A stretch of 64,000 nucleotides of DNA from positions 1 through 64,000 of the forward strand of contig NZ_JAHRCU010000016.1 in assembly GCF_019083995.1 (NCBI RefSeq), written 5' to 3'. This document shows, in pieces, positions 53,195 to 61,151 of this stretch. The DNA is from Roseococcus sp. SDR. GTDB taxonomy: Bacteria; Pseudomonadota; Alphaproteobacteria; Acetobacterales; Acetobacteraceae. Under the pieces are notes generated by a model that saw nothing but the letters and a program-made list of their open reading frames with translations, was not told the origin of the DNA and did not search any database. A program made the translations under genes and the position numbers. Positions within the stretch are counted from its first letter, which is position 1. Each line of letters starts with the position of its first letter.

Positions 53195-54811
53195 ATGGAG
53201 GGCAGTTCTGAAGCTGATCTCCGCGCGCCGTCCCCGGGCGCGCGGCTGCCCGGCCAGGCCGCGGAAAGCCAGCCGCTCTCCTTCCGCAGCCCTTCGGGCA
53301 AGCGGGCACATCCTCGCGTCGCCCTGCCAGCCATGGTGGAAATGGCCGGCGCTGCGTACCGGCTCGCGGATCTCAGCGTGGGCGGTTTCGCGCTGGATGA
53401 AGATGGCCCGCCGGCCGCGCAGGATGATCCGTTCCGGGTGGTCTTCCGAATCGGCCAGCCACATCTCTCGCTCGCGATCGAGGCGATGGTGAAGGTTCGC
53501 CGCGTGGTGGCTGGGCGGGCCCGCTCCTTCCAGATCATCGAGATCTCGCCCGATGGCGCGGTGGCACTGGACCGCCTGGTGGCCATCTGGCTCAGCGGCT
53601 CGGACAGCCTGGCCGCCGCCCTCTCCCGCGCCTCGCTGGAGGCGCCGGAACCCACCGAGGCGGCCGGGCGCAACCGCCGCAGCCTGCTGGCCTTCGGCGC
53701 GGCCGCGATCGCCTTGCTGCTTGCCGCAGGCTACGTCGCCTCAAGCCGTCTCGTCGTCTATTCGGAGTTCGGTGCGCTCGCCGCTCCCATGTCGCTGGTG
53801 CGTGCACCGCAGCCGGGGCTCCTTGTGCTCCAGGCCGGCGCCCCGGGCCTGCGGACAGAGCCGGGCCAGGTGCTGGGCGAGCTTCGCCCCGAGCTGCCGA
53901 CCCAGGTGCTGGCCGAGACGACGCACCAGATCAACGCCCTCGAAGCGCGGCTGCGCCAGCTGCAGGGCGAGCTGGCGCATGGCGAGGCGGGGTTCCAGGC
54001 CTTCCGCGCCCAGGCCGAGTCCGATCTCCTCGCCGCCACCGAGACGCGACGCCTGATGGAGCGCCAGGTCGAGACGCAGGAGCGCCTGTTCAACCGCCTC
54101 GCCGGGCTGACGCGCCAGGGCATCGTCGCCGGCGCGCGGGCCGACCAGGAAGAGATCAACCTGATGAACCACCGCCGAAGCCTGGCCGAGGCCAGGGCGG
54201 CGGAGAATGCGGCGCGCCTCCTGATGGCCGAGGCCCAGGCCGGCCGCTTCCGCCATGATGGCCGGCCGACGGCGCGCTCGCCCGAGGAGGTGCGGCGCGA
54301 GATCACGGCCGTTTCGGCCTCGCTGAACGATATGCGCCAGACCCTGGCACGCCTCGCCGCTCCGGTGCCGATCCTCTCGCCCTGCCTTTGCCGGATCGCC
54401 CAGGTCGCCGTGCCTTCCGGCACCGCGGTGCTGGCGGGCGACGTGCTGCTGGGCCTGGCGGCCGAAGGCAACGCCGCCCCGCTGGAGGCCGATGCGCTGG
54501 TGCCCAGCACGCGCATGCCGTTCCTCGCCCTCGGCCAGCGCGTCAGCGTGCGCCTTGCCGGCGCGCGGGACGTGACGACAGGCCGTATCATCGCCCTCAA
54601 CCACAATCCCGAGAATACGGGCCGAATCGGCCTGCCCGACAACCTCCGAAGCCTGCGGATCTACGGCCTCGTCACCGTCGCGCTGGACGCCCCGCCCAGG
54701 GAGGGAGGCACCGCCATCGGCACGCCAGCCCTGCTGCAGGCGCCGGTCTCGCTGCGCATGCTCCTGCTCAACCTGCCGGGCTTCGCCTGGATCGCGCGGC
54801 TCGGCGGATGA
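53195..54811 (+). CDS. Alg44-like PilZ-HlyD membrane-fusion protein
   Basis: This 538-residue protein is organised like the alginate co-polymerase Alg44 but is longer (about 390 is usual). The N-terminal PilZ domain has an intact c-di-GMP motif: RAHPR (Arg37 and Arg41) and DLSVGG (Asp59, Ser61, Gly64). A transmembrane helix spans 163-183. A long periplasmic coiled coil (about 235-400) follows, flanked by HlyD-like half-lipoyl regions (LVRAPQPGLL and VPSGTAVLAGDVLLGLA). ATG 53195 lies downstream of GGAGGG. It is coupled to the Alg8-like synthase (ATGA). Its expected role is to let c-di-GMP activate the synthase. Confidence 0.85.
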   Translation: MEGSSEADLRAPSPGARLPGQAAESQPLSFRSPSGKRAHPRVALPAMVEMAGAAYRLADLSVGGFALDEDGPPAAQDDPFRVVFRIGQPHLSLAIEAMVKVRRVVAGRARSFQIIEISPDGAVALDRLVAIWLSGSDSLAAALSRASLEAPEPTEAAGRNRRSLLAFGAAAIALLLAAGYVASSRLVVYSEFGALAAPMSLVRAPQPGLLVLQAGAPGLRTEPGQVLGELRPELPTQVLAETTHQINALEARLRQLQGELAHGEAGFQAFRAQAESDLLAATETRRLMERQVETQERLFNRLAGLTRQGIVAGARADQEEINLMNHRRSLAEARAAENAARLLMAEAQAGRFRHDGRPTARSPEEVRREITAVSASLNDMRQTLARLAAPVPILSPCLCRIAQVAVPSGTAVLAGDVLLGLAAEGNAAPLEADALVPSTRMPFLALGQRVSVRLAGARDVTTGRIIALNHNPENTGRIGLPDNLRSLRIYGLVTVALDAPPREGGTAIGTPALLQAPVSLRMLLLNLPGFAWIARLGG

Positions 54812-56478
54812 ACCTGCCCGGCGATGCGCTGCTGCCGGGTCACAAGGCGCGCTCCTCCACCTCGGCGGCGGTCGCGGGATGGATGGCGCTGGCCGCCATC
54901 ACGCTCCTGCTGCTGGCCCTGCTGCCGGAAGAGGAGATCACGAGCACCACCCAGGCGTTGGTAACGGTGGGGCTCATCGGCCTCTGGCGCTGGGGCTGGG
55001 CGGCGATGCACTACGTCCGCGCCATGATCTACCGACGCCGCGTGTTTCCACGCCTGCGCGCTGCGGCCGCAAATGCGCCGCTGCCGCCCGCGCTCTTTGT
55101 CGTCGTCACCAGCTATCGCATCAGCCCCGAGATGAACGCCGCCGTCTATGGCCGGCTCTTCGATGAAGCTCTGCGCACGGGCCTGCCCTGTTGCGTCGTG
55201 GCCTGCATCACCGACCTCGCCGACGCCGACGTGCTGACCCGGATCTTCGCGCAGCGCCGCGCGCATCTGGCGGAGGGCTCGGCGCTGCACCTGCTGCCGC
55301 AGGCGGGCACGGGCAAGCGCGGCGCGCTGGTGGATGCGATCAACCTGATCCAGGGCCTCAACCCGCCGCCGCATGCGCAACTGCTGCTGATGGACGGAGA
55401 CACGCTGGTCGAGCCCGGACAGCTCGAAAAGACCTGCCGCTTCCTCTCGGCCTTCCCCGATGTCGGCGCCGTGACCACGGACAACCGGCCGCTGGTGCAA
55501 GGCTCCGCCACGGTGCGGGAGTGGTACCGGTTGCGCATGGCCCAGCGCGACCAGAACATGTGCTCCATGGCGCTCTCGCGCCGCCTGCTGGTGCTGACCG
55601 GGCGCTTCACGCTCTACCGGATGGCGGCGGTCGCCTCGCCCGGCTTCGCGCTGGCCATCGGCAATGACAGCGTCACCCATTGGCGGCTCGGCGTGATCCG
55701 CATGGTGACGGGCGACGACAAGAGCACCTGGTTCGCCCTGCTGAAGACGCGCTGGCGGATGCTCTACATTCCCGATGTCGCGGTCGGCTGCGCCGAGGAA
55801 CTGCCGGCAGGCGGCTGGTTCGCGGCCACCACCGGCCTGATGCTGCGCTGGTATGGCAACACCACCCGAAACAATGGCCGCGCGCTGGCCCTGGGGCCGC
55901 GCCGTCTCGGCTGGTTCTTCTGGCTCTGCCTGCTCGACCAGCGCATCTCGCCCTGGACCAGCCTGGCAGGGCCCGCGGTGATGCTGACGGCCGGCCTCCT
56001 GCACGGCACGGCCTTCATCATCCTCTACATCCTCTGGGTTCTGCTCACGCGCAGCGCCATCACACTCGCCAACTGGTTCGGCACCGGGCGCTTCCATCCG
56101 ATCTTTCCGCTCCTGCTCTACTACAATCAGGTGGTCGGCTCGCTGGTGAAGATCTTCGTGCTGCACTTTCCGGACAGGCAGCGCTGGAACCGCCAGGGGC
56201 TGGCCGCGGTTCAGGGCACCGGGCTCGCCGCACGCATCTCCGGCGGCTTCTTCGCCCTCTCCCTGATGAGCTTCATGCTGCTCGTCATCGTCACCGCGCA
56301 CCAACTCGACCCCGAGTTGGAGCACGGAGCGCCCGTCGGGCTTCCCGCCGTGCTCGACACCCGCCCGCGCGAGGAGCATTTCCTGCGCCTGCCCTGCTCG
56401 CCCGAGCGGCTCGCGCCGTGCAGCGTCGCGACCCCGCCCCCGCCGGTCAGCGCGCCGGCACAGCGTCCCAGAGGGTGA
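54808..56478 (+). CDS. Alg8-like glycosyltransferase (beta-1,4-mannuronan synthase family)
   Basis: This 556-residue GT2 enzyme has transmembrane helices at about 22-40 and 50-70, then a catalytic domain and a C-terminal membrane block (about 367-455). Motifs match Pseudomonas Alg8 closely: GTGKRGALVDAI, MDGDTL (Asp196 and Asp198), TTDNRPLVQG, AQRDQNMCSMALSRR, the TGDDKSTWF catalytic block (301-309), LRWYGNTTRNNGRAL and LLYYNQVVGSL. It should polymerise a mannuronate-like sugar from a GDP-linked donor. No AlgD, AlgK, AlgE, AlgG, AlgX or acetylation genes are in the window. Its last 32 bases overlap the convergent lyase gene. Confidence 0.88.
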   Translation: MNLPGDALLPGHKARSSTSAAVAGWMALAAITLLLLALLPEEEITSTTQALVTVGLIGLWRWGWAAMHYVRAMIYRRRVFPRLRAAAANAPLPPALFVVVTSYRISPEMNAAVYGRLFDEALRTGLPCCVVACITDLADADVLTRIFAQRRAHLAEGSALHLLPQAGTGKRGALVDAINLIQGLNPPPHAQLLLMDGDTLVEPGQLEKTCRFLSAFPDVGAVTTDNRPLVQGSATVREWYRLRMAQRDQNMCSMALSRRLLVLTGRFTLYRMAAVASPGFALAIGNDSVTHWRLGVIRMVTGDDKSTWFALLKTRWRMLYIPDVAVGCAEELPAGGWFAATTGLMLRWYGNTTRNNGRALALGPRRLGWFFWLCLLDQRISPWTSLAGPAVMLTAGLLHGTAFIILYILWVLLTRSAITLANWFGTGRFHPIFPLLLYYNQVVGSLVKIFVLHFPDRQRWNRQGLAAVQGTGLAARISGGFFALSLMSFMLLVIVTAHQLDPELEHGAPVGLPAVLDTRPREEHFLRLPCSPERLAPCSVATPPPPVSAPAQRPRG

Positions 56479-57226
56479 CGGCCGCGAAATCGGCCCATTG
56501 ATCGCGCGGCGAGGCCCAGCGCGCATCGCTGCCACCGAAGAAGGTGGCGAAGAGCAGGCCGTTCACGCGCACCGTGGCGCTCTCTCGCAGCGCAAGGTCC
56601 CGGCGTTCCAGCACGCGCTGGCCGTTCACCCAGAGGCGGATCACGCCATCCGCCGCACCGGGACGGTTGAGGATGACCTCCTGCTGGATCTCGACCCATC
56701 GCATCGGCACGACGCGGAAGCTGCCGCGGCCGATGCTGTCGCCACAGCGCGCGGCCCGGTCGGGTGCGTAGAGGTACAGCTCGCCCTCGCCCCGGGCCCG
56801 CCACATGAGGCGGGCGGAAAAGCCGCGCGACAATTCGGCGGCGCTGCAGCCCCGCGGTGCGTCACCGCCCGCGAGGCCGGGCAGCTTGCCGCCGAGCGCA
56901 AAGTCGAAGCCCTCGCTGAAGCGCACGCGATAGCTGAGGCAGCGCGCCTCCGCGGCAGCGCCCGGCGTCCAATGGAAGCCGGCGCCGCCAACCGGCGCCG
57001 CGGCATTGCCCGGGTTGATGGAACCGGCGGGGTAGCGGATGCGCAAGCCGCCCGGCTCGCCGGCCAGGGGCGCGATGTTGTCCCGCCCCCAGGCATTCCG
57101 CACGCCGGCCTCACGCAGATCGGCCGGCAACGGGGTGGCGGCGGGGTAGCGGCCCTCGCAGGGCTGCGCCAGCGCAGGCGCGGCGGCAACAAGCAGCAGG
57201 CCCGCCAGCCAGCGCACGGCCCTCAC
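56447..57226 (-). CDS. PL14-type polysaccharide lyase
   Basis: This 259-residue exported protein has a signal peptide ending ALAQ. The jelly-roll lyase pattern of PL14 is visible: YRVRFSEGFDFALGGKLPGL (residues 99-118), GFSARLMWRARGEG, VEIQQEVILNRPGAADGVIRLWVNGQ (179-204) and LLFATFFGGSDARWASPRDQWADF (224-247). PL14 enzymes cleave alginate or glucuronan. The GTG start at 57226 overlaps the stop of the TctC gene (GTGA), and its end overlaps Alg8, so it faces the synthase genes. A role in releasing or recycling the polymer is inferred. Confidence 0.82.
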   Translation of the reverse strand: MRAVRWLAGLLLVAAAPALAQPCEGRYPAATPLPADLREAGVRNAWGRDNIAPLAGEPGGLRIRYPAGSINPGNAAAPVGGAGFHWTPGAAAEARCLSYRVRFSEGFDFALGGKLPGLAGGDAPRGCSAAELSRGFSARLMWRARGEGELYLYAPDRAARCGDSIGRGSFRVVPMRWVEIQQEVILNRPGAADGVIRLWVNGQRVLERRDLALRESATVRVNGLLFATFFGGSDARWASPRDQWADFAAVTLWDAVPAR

Positions 57227-58197
57227 TCGGCGCGGATCTGCGCGCGCTCGACCACCGTCCGCCAGCGGGCGACCTCGGCCTCCTGGAAGCGGCGGAAATC
57301 GGCCGCGCTGGAGGCGACGACGTCGAAGCCGATCTGGTTCAGCCGCTGCCGGCTCTCGGGGTGCTGCAGGGCCTCGATGCAGCCGGCCTCCAGCCGCGCC
57401 AGGATCGGCGCCGGCACGCCGGCCGGGGCCATCACCGCCTGCCAGGAGGTCACGACGAAGTCGGAGAGGCCGAGTTCGCCTCCCGTCGGCACATCGGGGA
57501 TGGTCGCGTTGCGCGCGGCGCTCGTCACCATCACGGCGCGCAGCCGCCCGGCGGCGATGTGGGGCGCGACCGTGCCGAGATTCTGGAAGGTGAGCTGCAC
57601 ATCACCCGCCAGCAGCGCCGTGGCAGCCGCGGCGCCACCCTGATAGGGGATATGCGTCGCGTCGGTGCCGGTGCGCAGCTTGAACAATTCCATCGTCAGA
57701 TGCTCCGAGGAGCCGACGCCGGAGGTGGAATAGGAGGCGCGGCCGCCATTGGCCCGCAACCAGGCCAGCACGCCCGCATAGTCGGTGGCGGGGACCTGCT
57801 GGGGGTTGATCACCATCACATTGGGCGTGGTCACCGCCAGCGTGATCGGCGCGAAATCCCGTACTGGATCATAGGGAAGATTGGGTCGCAGCGCCTTGTT
57901 GATCGCATAGACGCCGATCGAGCCCGTCATGATGGTGTGGCCATCGGCCGCAGCCCGCGCCATGGCCTGCGCGGCGACGGCGCCATTGGCCCCCGGGCGA
58001 TTCTCGACCACCACGGTCTGCCCCAGCAGGCCGCCCAGCCGCGCGGCGATGACGCGGCCGGTGATGTCGGACGGGCCGCCGGCGACAAAGGGGATCATCA
58101 TGGTCACGGGGCGTTGCGGCCAATCCGCCTGCGGCTGCGCCCGCGCCAGCGCGGGCAGAAGGGCAGGCGTGGCCAGCAGGGTGCGACGGTTCAGCAT
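57223..58197 (-). CDS. Bug/TctC-family substrate-binding protein
   Basis: This 324-residue periplasmic receptor has a signal peptide ending ARAQ. The family landmarks are WPQRPVTMMIPFVAGGPSD, ENRPGANG, DGHTIMTG, HIPYQGGAA and IPDVPTGGELGLSDF. ATG 58197 follows GGAGG. It is translationally coupled to the PL14 lyase, an unusual pairing that might indicate uptake of unsaturated uronate products. No TctAB genes are adjacent. It diverges from fhs. Confidence 0.9.
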   Translation of the reverse strand: MLNRRTLLATPALLPALARAQPQADWPQRPVTMMIPFVAGGPSDITGRVIAARLGGLLGQTVVVENRPGANGAVAAQAMARAAADGHTIMTGSIGVYAINKALRPNLPYDPVRDFAPITLAVTTPNVMVINPQQVPATDYAGVLAWLRANGGRASYSTSGVGSSEHLTMELFKLRTGTDATHIPYQGGAAAATALLAGDVQLTFQNLGTVAPHIAAGRLRAVMVTSAARNATIPDVPTGGELGLSDFVVTSWQAVMAPAGVPAPILARLEAGCIEALQHPESRQRLNQIGFDVVASSAADFRRFQEAEVARWRTVVERAQIRAE

Positions 58198-58242
58198 TCG
58201 GGTTCCTCCGGTTTGGCCGCATCCTGCCGGCTGCGGGGCGGC

Positions 58243-58271
58243 TTGTCCAAACAACCTGTTCCCGTCATATC
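58243..58271 (+). promoter_or_regulatory. Candidate fhs promoter
   Basis: TTGTCC (58243-58248) and CATATC (58266-58271) are separated by 17 bases and lie 26 bases before the fhs start. The boxes match the consensus moderately. Confidence 0.3.
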
Positions 58272-58296
58272 CGCGGCGTTACGGGAGCGAACATGA

Positions 58297-59970
58297 ATGT
58301 CCATTGACCTCGAAATCGCCCGCGCCGCCAAGCTGCGCCCCATCGCCGAGATCGCCGCCAAGGCGGGCATCCCTGACGAGGCCCTGGAACCTTATGGCAA
58401 GTACAAGGCCAAGATCGGCCTCGATTTCGTGGCCCGCGCCCGGCATGACCGGCCGCTCGGCAAGCTCGTTCTCGTCACCGGCATCAACCCGACGCCCGCC
58501 GGCGAGGGCAAGACGACGACGACGGTCGGCCTCGGCGATGCGCTGAACCACATCGGCAAGCGCGCCATGATCTGCCTGCGCGAGCCCTCGCTCGGCCCCT
58601 GCTTCGGCGTGAAGGGGGGTGCGGCCGGCGGCGGCCATGCGCAGGTGGTGCCGATGGAGGACATCAACCTCCATTTCACCGGCGATTTCCACGCCATCAC
58701 CGCGGCCAACAATCTGCTCGCCGCGATGATCGACAACCACATCTACTGGGGCAATGCGCTGGGCATCGACGCCCGCCGCATCACCTGGCGCCGCGCGCTC
58801 GACATGAATGACCGCGCGCTGCGCAGCGTGGTGGGCTCGCTCGGCGGCACGGCCAATGGCTTCCCGCGCGAGGATGGCTTCGACATCGTGGTCGCGAGCG
58901 AAGTGATGGCGGCCTTCTGCCTCGCCTATGACCTGGCCGATCTGCAGAAGCGCCTGGGCCGCATCATCGTGGCCTCCACGCGCGATGGAAAGCCGGTGAC
59001 AGCCGCCGACCTCAAGGCCGATGGCGCGATGGCGGTGCTGCTGCGGGACGCGCTGGCACCGAACCTGGTCCAGACGCTCGCCGGCTCCCCCGCGCTGGTG
59101 CATGGCGGGCCCTTCGCCAACATCGCGCATGGCTGCAACTCGGTGATGGCGACGACGCTCGGCCTGCATCTCTCGGATGTGGTGGTGACGGAGGCGGGCT
59201 TCGGCGCGGACCTTGGTGCGGAGAAGTTCCTCGACATCAAGTGCCGCCTGGCCGGCCTCTCGCCCGATGCCTGCGTGATCGTGGCGACCATCCGCGCGCT
59301 GAAGATGCATGGCGGCGTGGCCAAGGCCGATCTCGGCCGTGAGGATGTGGGCGCGGTGAAGCGCGGTGTCGCGAACCTCGCCCGCCATGTGGAGAACATC
59401 AAGAAATTCGGCCTGCCGCCCGTGGTGGCGCTGAACCGCTTCACCGCGGACACCGAGGCCGAGATCAAGGCCGTGCAGGAGGCGATGGCCGCACTCGGCA
59501 CCGAGGCCATCCTCTGCACCCATTGGTCGGACGGTGCCGCAGGTACGGTGGAACTGGCGCATGCCGTGATGCGGCGCCTCGATGCGAAGGAAGCCGCCTT
59601 CCGGCCGCTCTACCCCGACGCGACGCCGCTGGCCGACAAGATCGGCACCATCGCGCGCGAGATCTACCGCGCGCGGGACGTGGCGATTCCGGATTCGGTC
59701 CTGGCGAAGCTGAAGCGCTTCGAGGCGATGGGCTTCGGGGCCGCCCCCATCTGCATCGCCAAGACGCAATACAGCTTCTCGGCCGACCCCACCGCGCTGG
59801 GCGCCCCGGTGGACCATGTGCTGCCGGTGCGCGACGTGCGACTGCTGGCGGGTGCGGGCTTCGTCGTCGCCATCACGGGTGACGTGATGACCATGCCCGG
59901 CCTGCCCCGCGTGCCGGCGGCCGAGACCATCCGGCTCGACGAGGCGGGGCGGATCGAAGGGCTGTTCTGA
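58297..59970 (+). CDS. fhs: Formate-tetrahydrofolate ligase
   Basis: This enzyme condenses formate and tetrahydrofolate, using ATP, to give 10-formyl-THF. The 557-residue protein has the ATP-binding loop [10 protein letters not shown] at residues 66-75, [42 protein letters not shown] read across about 125-148, and the C-terminal [12 protein letters not shown]. Length and motifs are canonical. ATG 58297 follows GGGAG. FolD and other one-carbon genes are absent from the window. Formate could come from catabolism by the neighbouring oxygenases, but that is speculation. Confidence 0.97.
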   Translation: MSIDLEIARAAKLRPIAEIAAKAGIPDEALEPYGKYKAKIGLDFVARARHDRPLGKLVLVTGINPTPAGEGKTTTTVGLGDALNHIGKRAMICLREPSLGPCFGVKGGAAGGGHAQVVPMEDINLHFTGDFHAITAANNLLAAMIDNHIYWGNALGIDARRITWRRALDMNDRALRSVVGSLGGTANGFPREDGFDIVVASEVMAAFCLAYDLADLQKRLGRIIVASTRDGKPVTAADLKADGAMAVLLRDALAPNLVQTLAGSPALVHGGPFANIAHGCNSVMATTLGLHLSDVVVTEAGFGADLGAEKFLDIKCRLAGLSPDACVIVATIRALKMHGGVAKADLGREDVGAVKRGVANLARHVENIKKFGLPPVVALNRFTADTEAEIKAVQEAMAALGTEAILCTHWSDGAAGTVELAHAVMRRLDAKEAAFRPLYPDATPLADKIGTIAREIYRARDVAIPDSVLAKLKRFEAMGFGAAPICIAKTQYSFSADPTALGAPVDHVLPVRDVRLLAGAGFVVAITGDVMTMPGLPRVPAAETIRLDEAGRIEGLF

Positions 59971-59977
59971 CCAGCCC

Positions 59978-60934
59978 TTACAGGAAGGGACGCCAGGGCG
60001 CGCTGACGAGGTGATAGCCCGCGGCGTCCCGCCGCATGCGGCCGAAGCCCGGGAAGTCCATGTGCATCCCGGCCACCAGCAGCCGGTCCGCCACCGCCAT
60101 GTCGAAGACGCGGCGGCGCGTGGCGACGGCGGCCGCCGGGTCCACGTCGAAGGCGATGCCCCATTCGGGGTGGCGCGTCTGCAGCGCCGGGAAGTGCACC
60201 ATGTCGCCGAAGACCAGCAGCTGCGCATTGCCCGAGGCGATGCGGTAGATGGTGTGGCCCGGCGTATGGCCGAAGGCATCCACCGAAGTGATGCCCGGAT
60301 TCACCTCGCGCCCGCCCGGGACACGGCGGATGCGGCCGCGATAGGCGGCCTCCACCTGCTTGGCATAGGCAAAGCCGCCGCGCGAGCCTTGAGGCACGCG
60401 GTTGATGTTGGCCTCATCGAACCAGAAGGCGGCCTCGACCTCGGGGATGACGAGTTCGGAGGTCGGGAAGAGCGCGGCCCCCTCGCGGCTGCACAGCCCG
60501 CCCGCGTGGTCGCGATGCATGTGGGTCAGCACCACGCTGTCCACCATCGCCGGCGTGACACCCATGGCGGCTAAGTTGGCCGGCAACTGCCCCATGGTCG
60601 GCCCCAGCGCATCGCCCGATCCGGTATCGATCAGGGAGAGCCTGCCCCCCGCATTCACCAGGAAGGTGTTCAGCGCGCACGGCACCGGGCCATCCGTCGG
60701 CTGGAAGTTCTCACCCAGGATCCGCCGCGCCTCGGCCAGGTTGGCCTCCCCGAAGACGGCGGGCGGCAGCGCGATGCTGCCATCGCTCACGGCCGTCACT
60801 TCGATGTCGCCGATCTTGGTGCGGTAGAGGCTCGGGACCTGGCGGCCGACAGGCGGCTGCGCGGCCCGGGCACCGCCGGCCAGGGTCAGAAACGCGGGCC
60901 CGGCAAGCAGGGCATGGCGACGCGGCAGGGACAT
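59978..60934 (-). CDS. Exported MBL-fold metallo-hydrolase
   Basis: This 318-residue metallo-beta-lactamase-fold protein has the zinc motif HMHRDH (His138, 140, Asp142, His143), then TPGHT and a GDMVHF late Asp/His. The N-terminus (LPRRHALLAGPAFLTLAGGARAA) is a Tat-like or Sec signal, so the enzyme is periplasmic. The arrangement resembles the AHL-lactonase/organophosphate-hydrolase-like branch, but the substrate is unknown. It converges with fhs seven bases away. Confidence 0.87.
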   Translation of the reverse strand: MSLPRRHALLAGPAFLTLAGGARAAQPPVGRQVPSLYRTKIGDIEVTAVSDGSIALPPAVFGEANLAEARRILGENFQPTDGPVPCALNTFLVNAGGRLSLIDTGSGDALGPTMGQLPANLAAMGVTPAMVDSVVLTHMHRDHAGGLCSREGAALFPTSELVIPEVEAAFWFDEANINRVPQGSRGGFAYAKQVEAAYRGRIRRVPGGREVNPGITSVDAFGHTPGHTIYRIASGNAQLLVFGDMVHFPALQTRHPEWGIAFDVDPAAAVATRRRVFDMAVADRLLVAGMHMDFPGFGRMRRDAAGYHLVSAPWRPFL

Positions 60935-61151
60935 GCGGGGCTTCCTCCATGGCCGAGTGATCCGGCCTTGATGGGGGAAGCCTAGGCGTGCCGATCGTGG
61001 CGGTGCAACCGGCGCGACACCGCCAGGTGAGGCCAGCGGGCGAGGAGCTGCCGGACCGGCGCGATCGGCACGGGCTCGTGACCCCAGGCCAGTCGTGCCG
61101 TTCTCGCCCCCGCATCTGACGTGGCACTGCAGGGACAGGCGAGGCCACGGC
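60935..61151. other. 217-base gap upstream of the MBL-fold gene
   Basis: No protein gene is visible. Two perfect 10-base arms, GTGCCGATCG (60988-60997) and CGATCGGCAC (61062-61071), are inverted around a 64-base interior that itself can fold (CGGTG/CACCG). This could be a structured leader or a DNA loop site for the MBL gene. No clear terminator follows the kinase gene. Confidence 0.3.
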
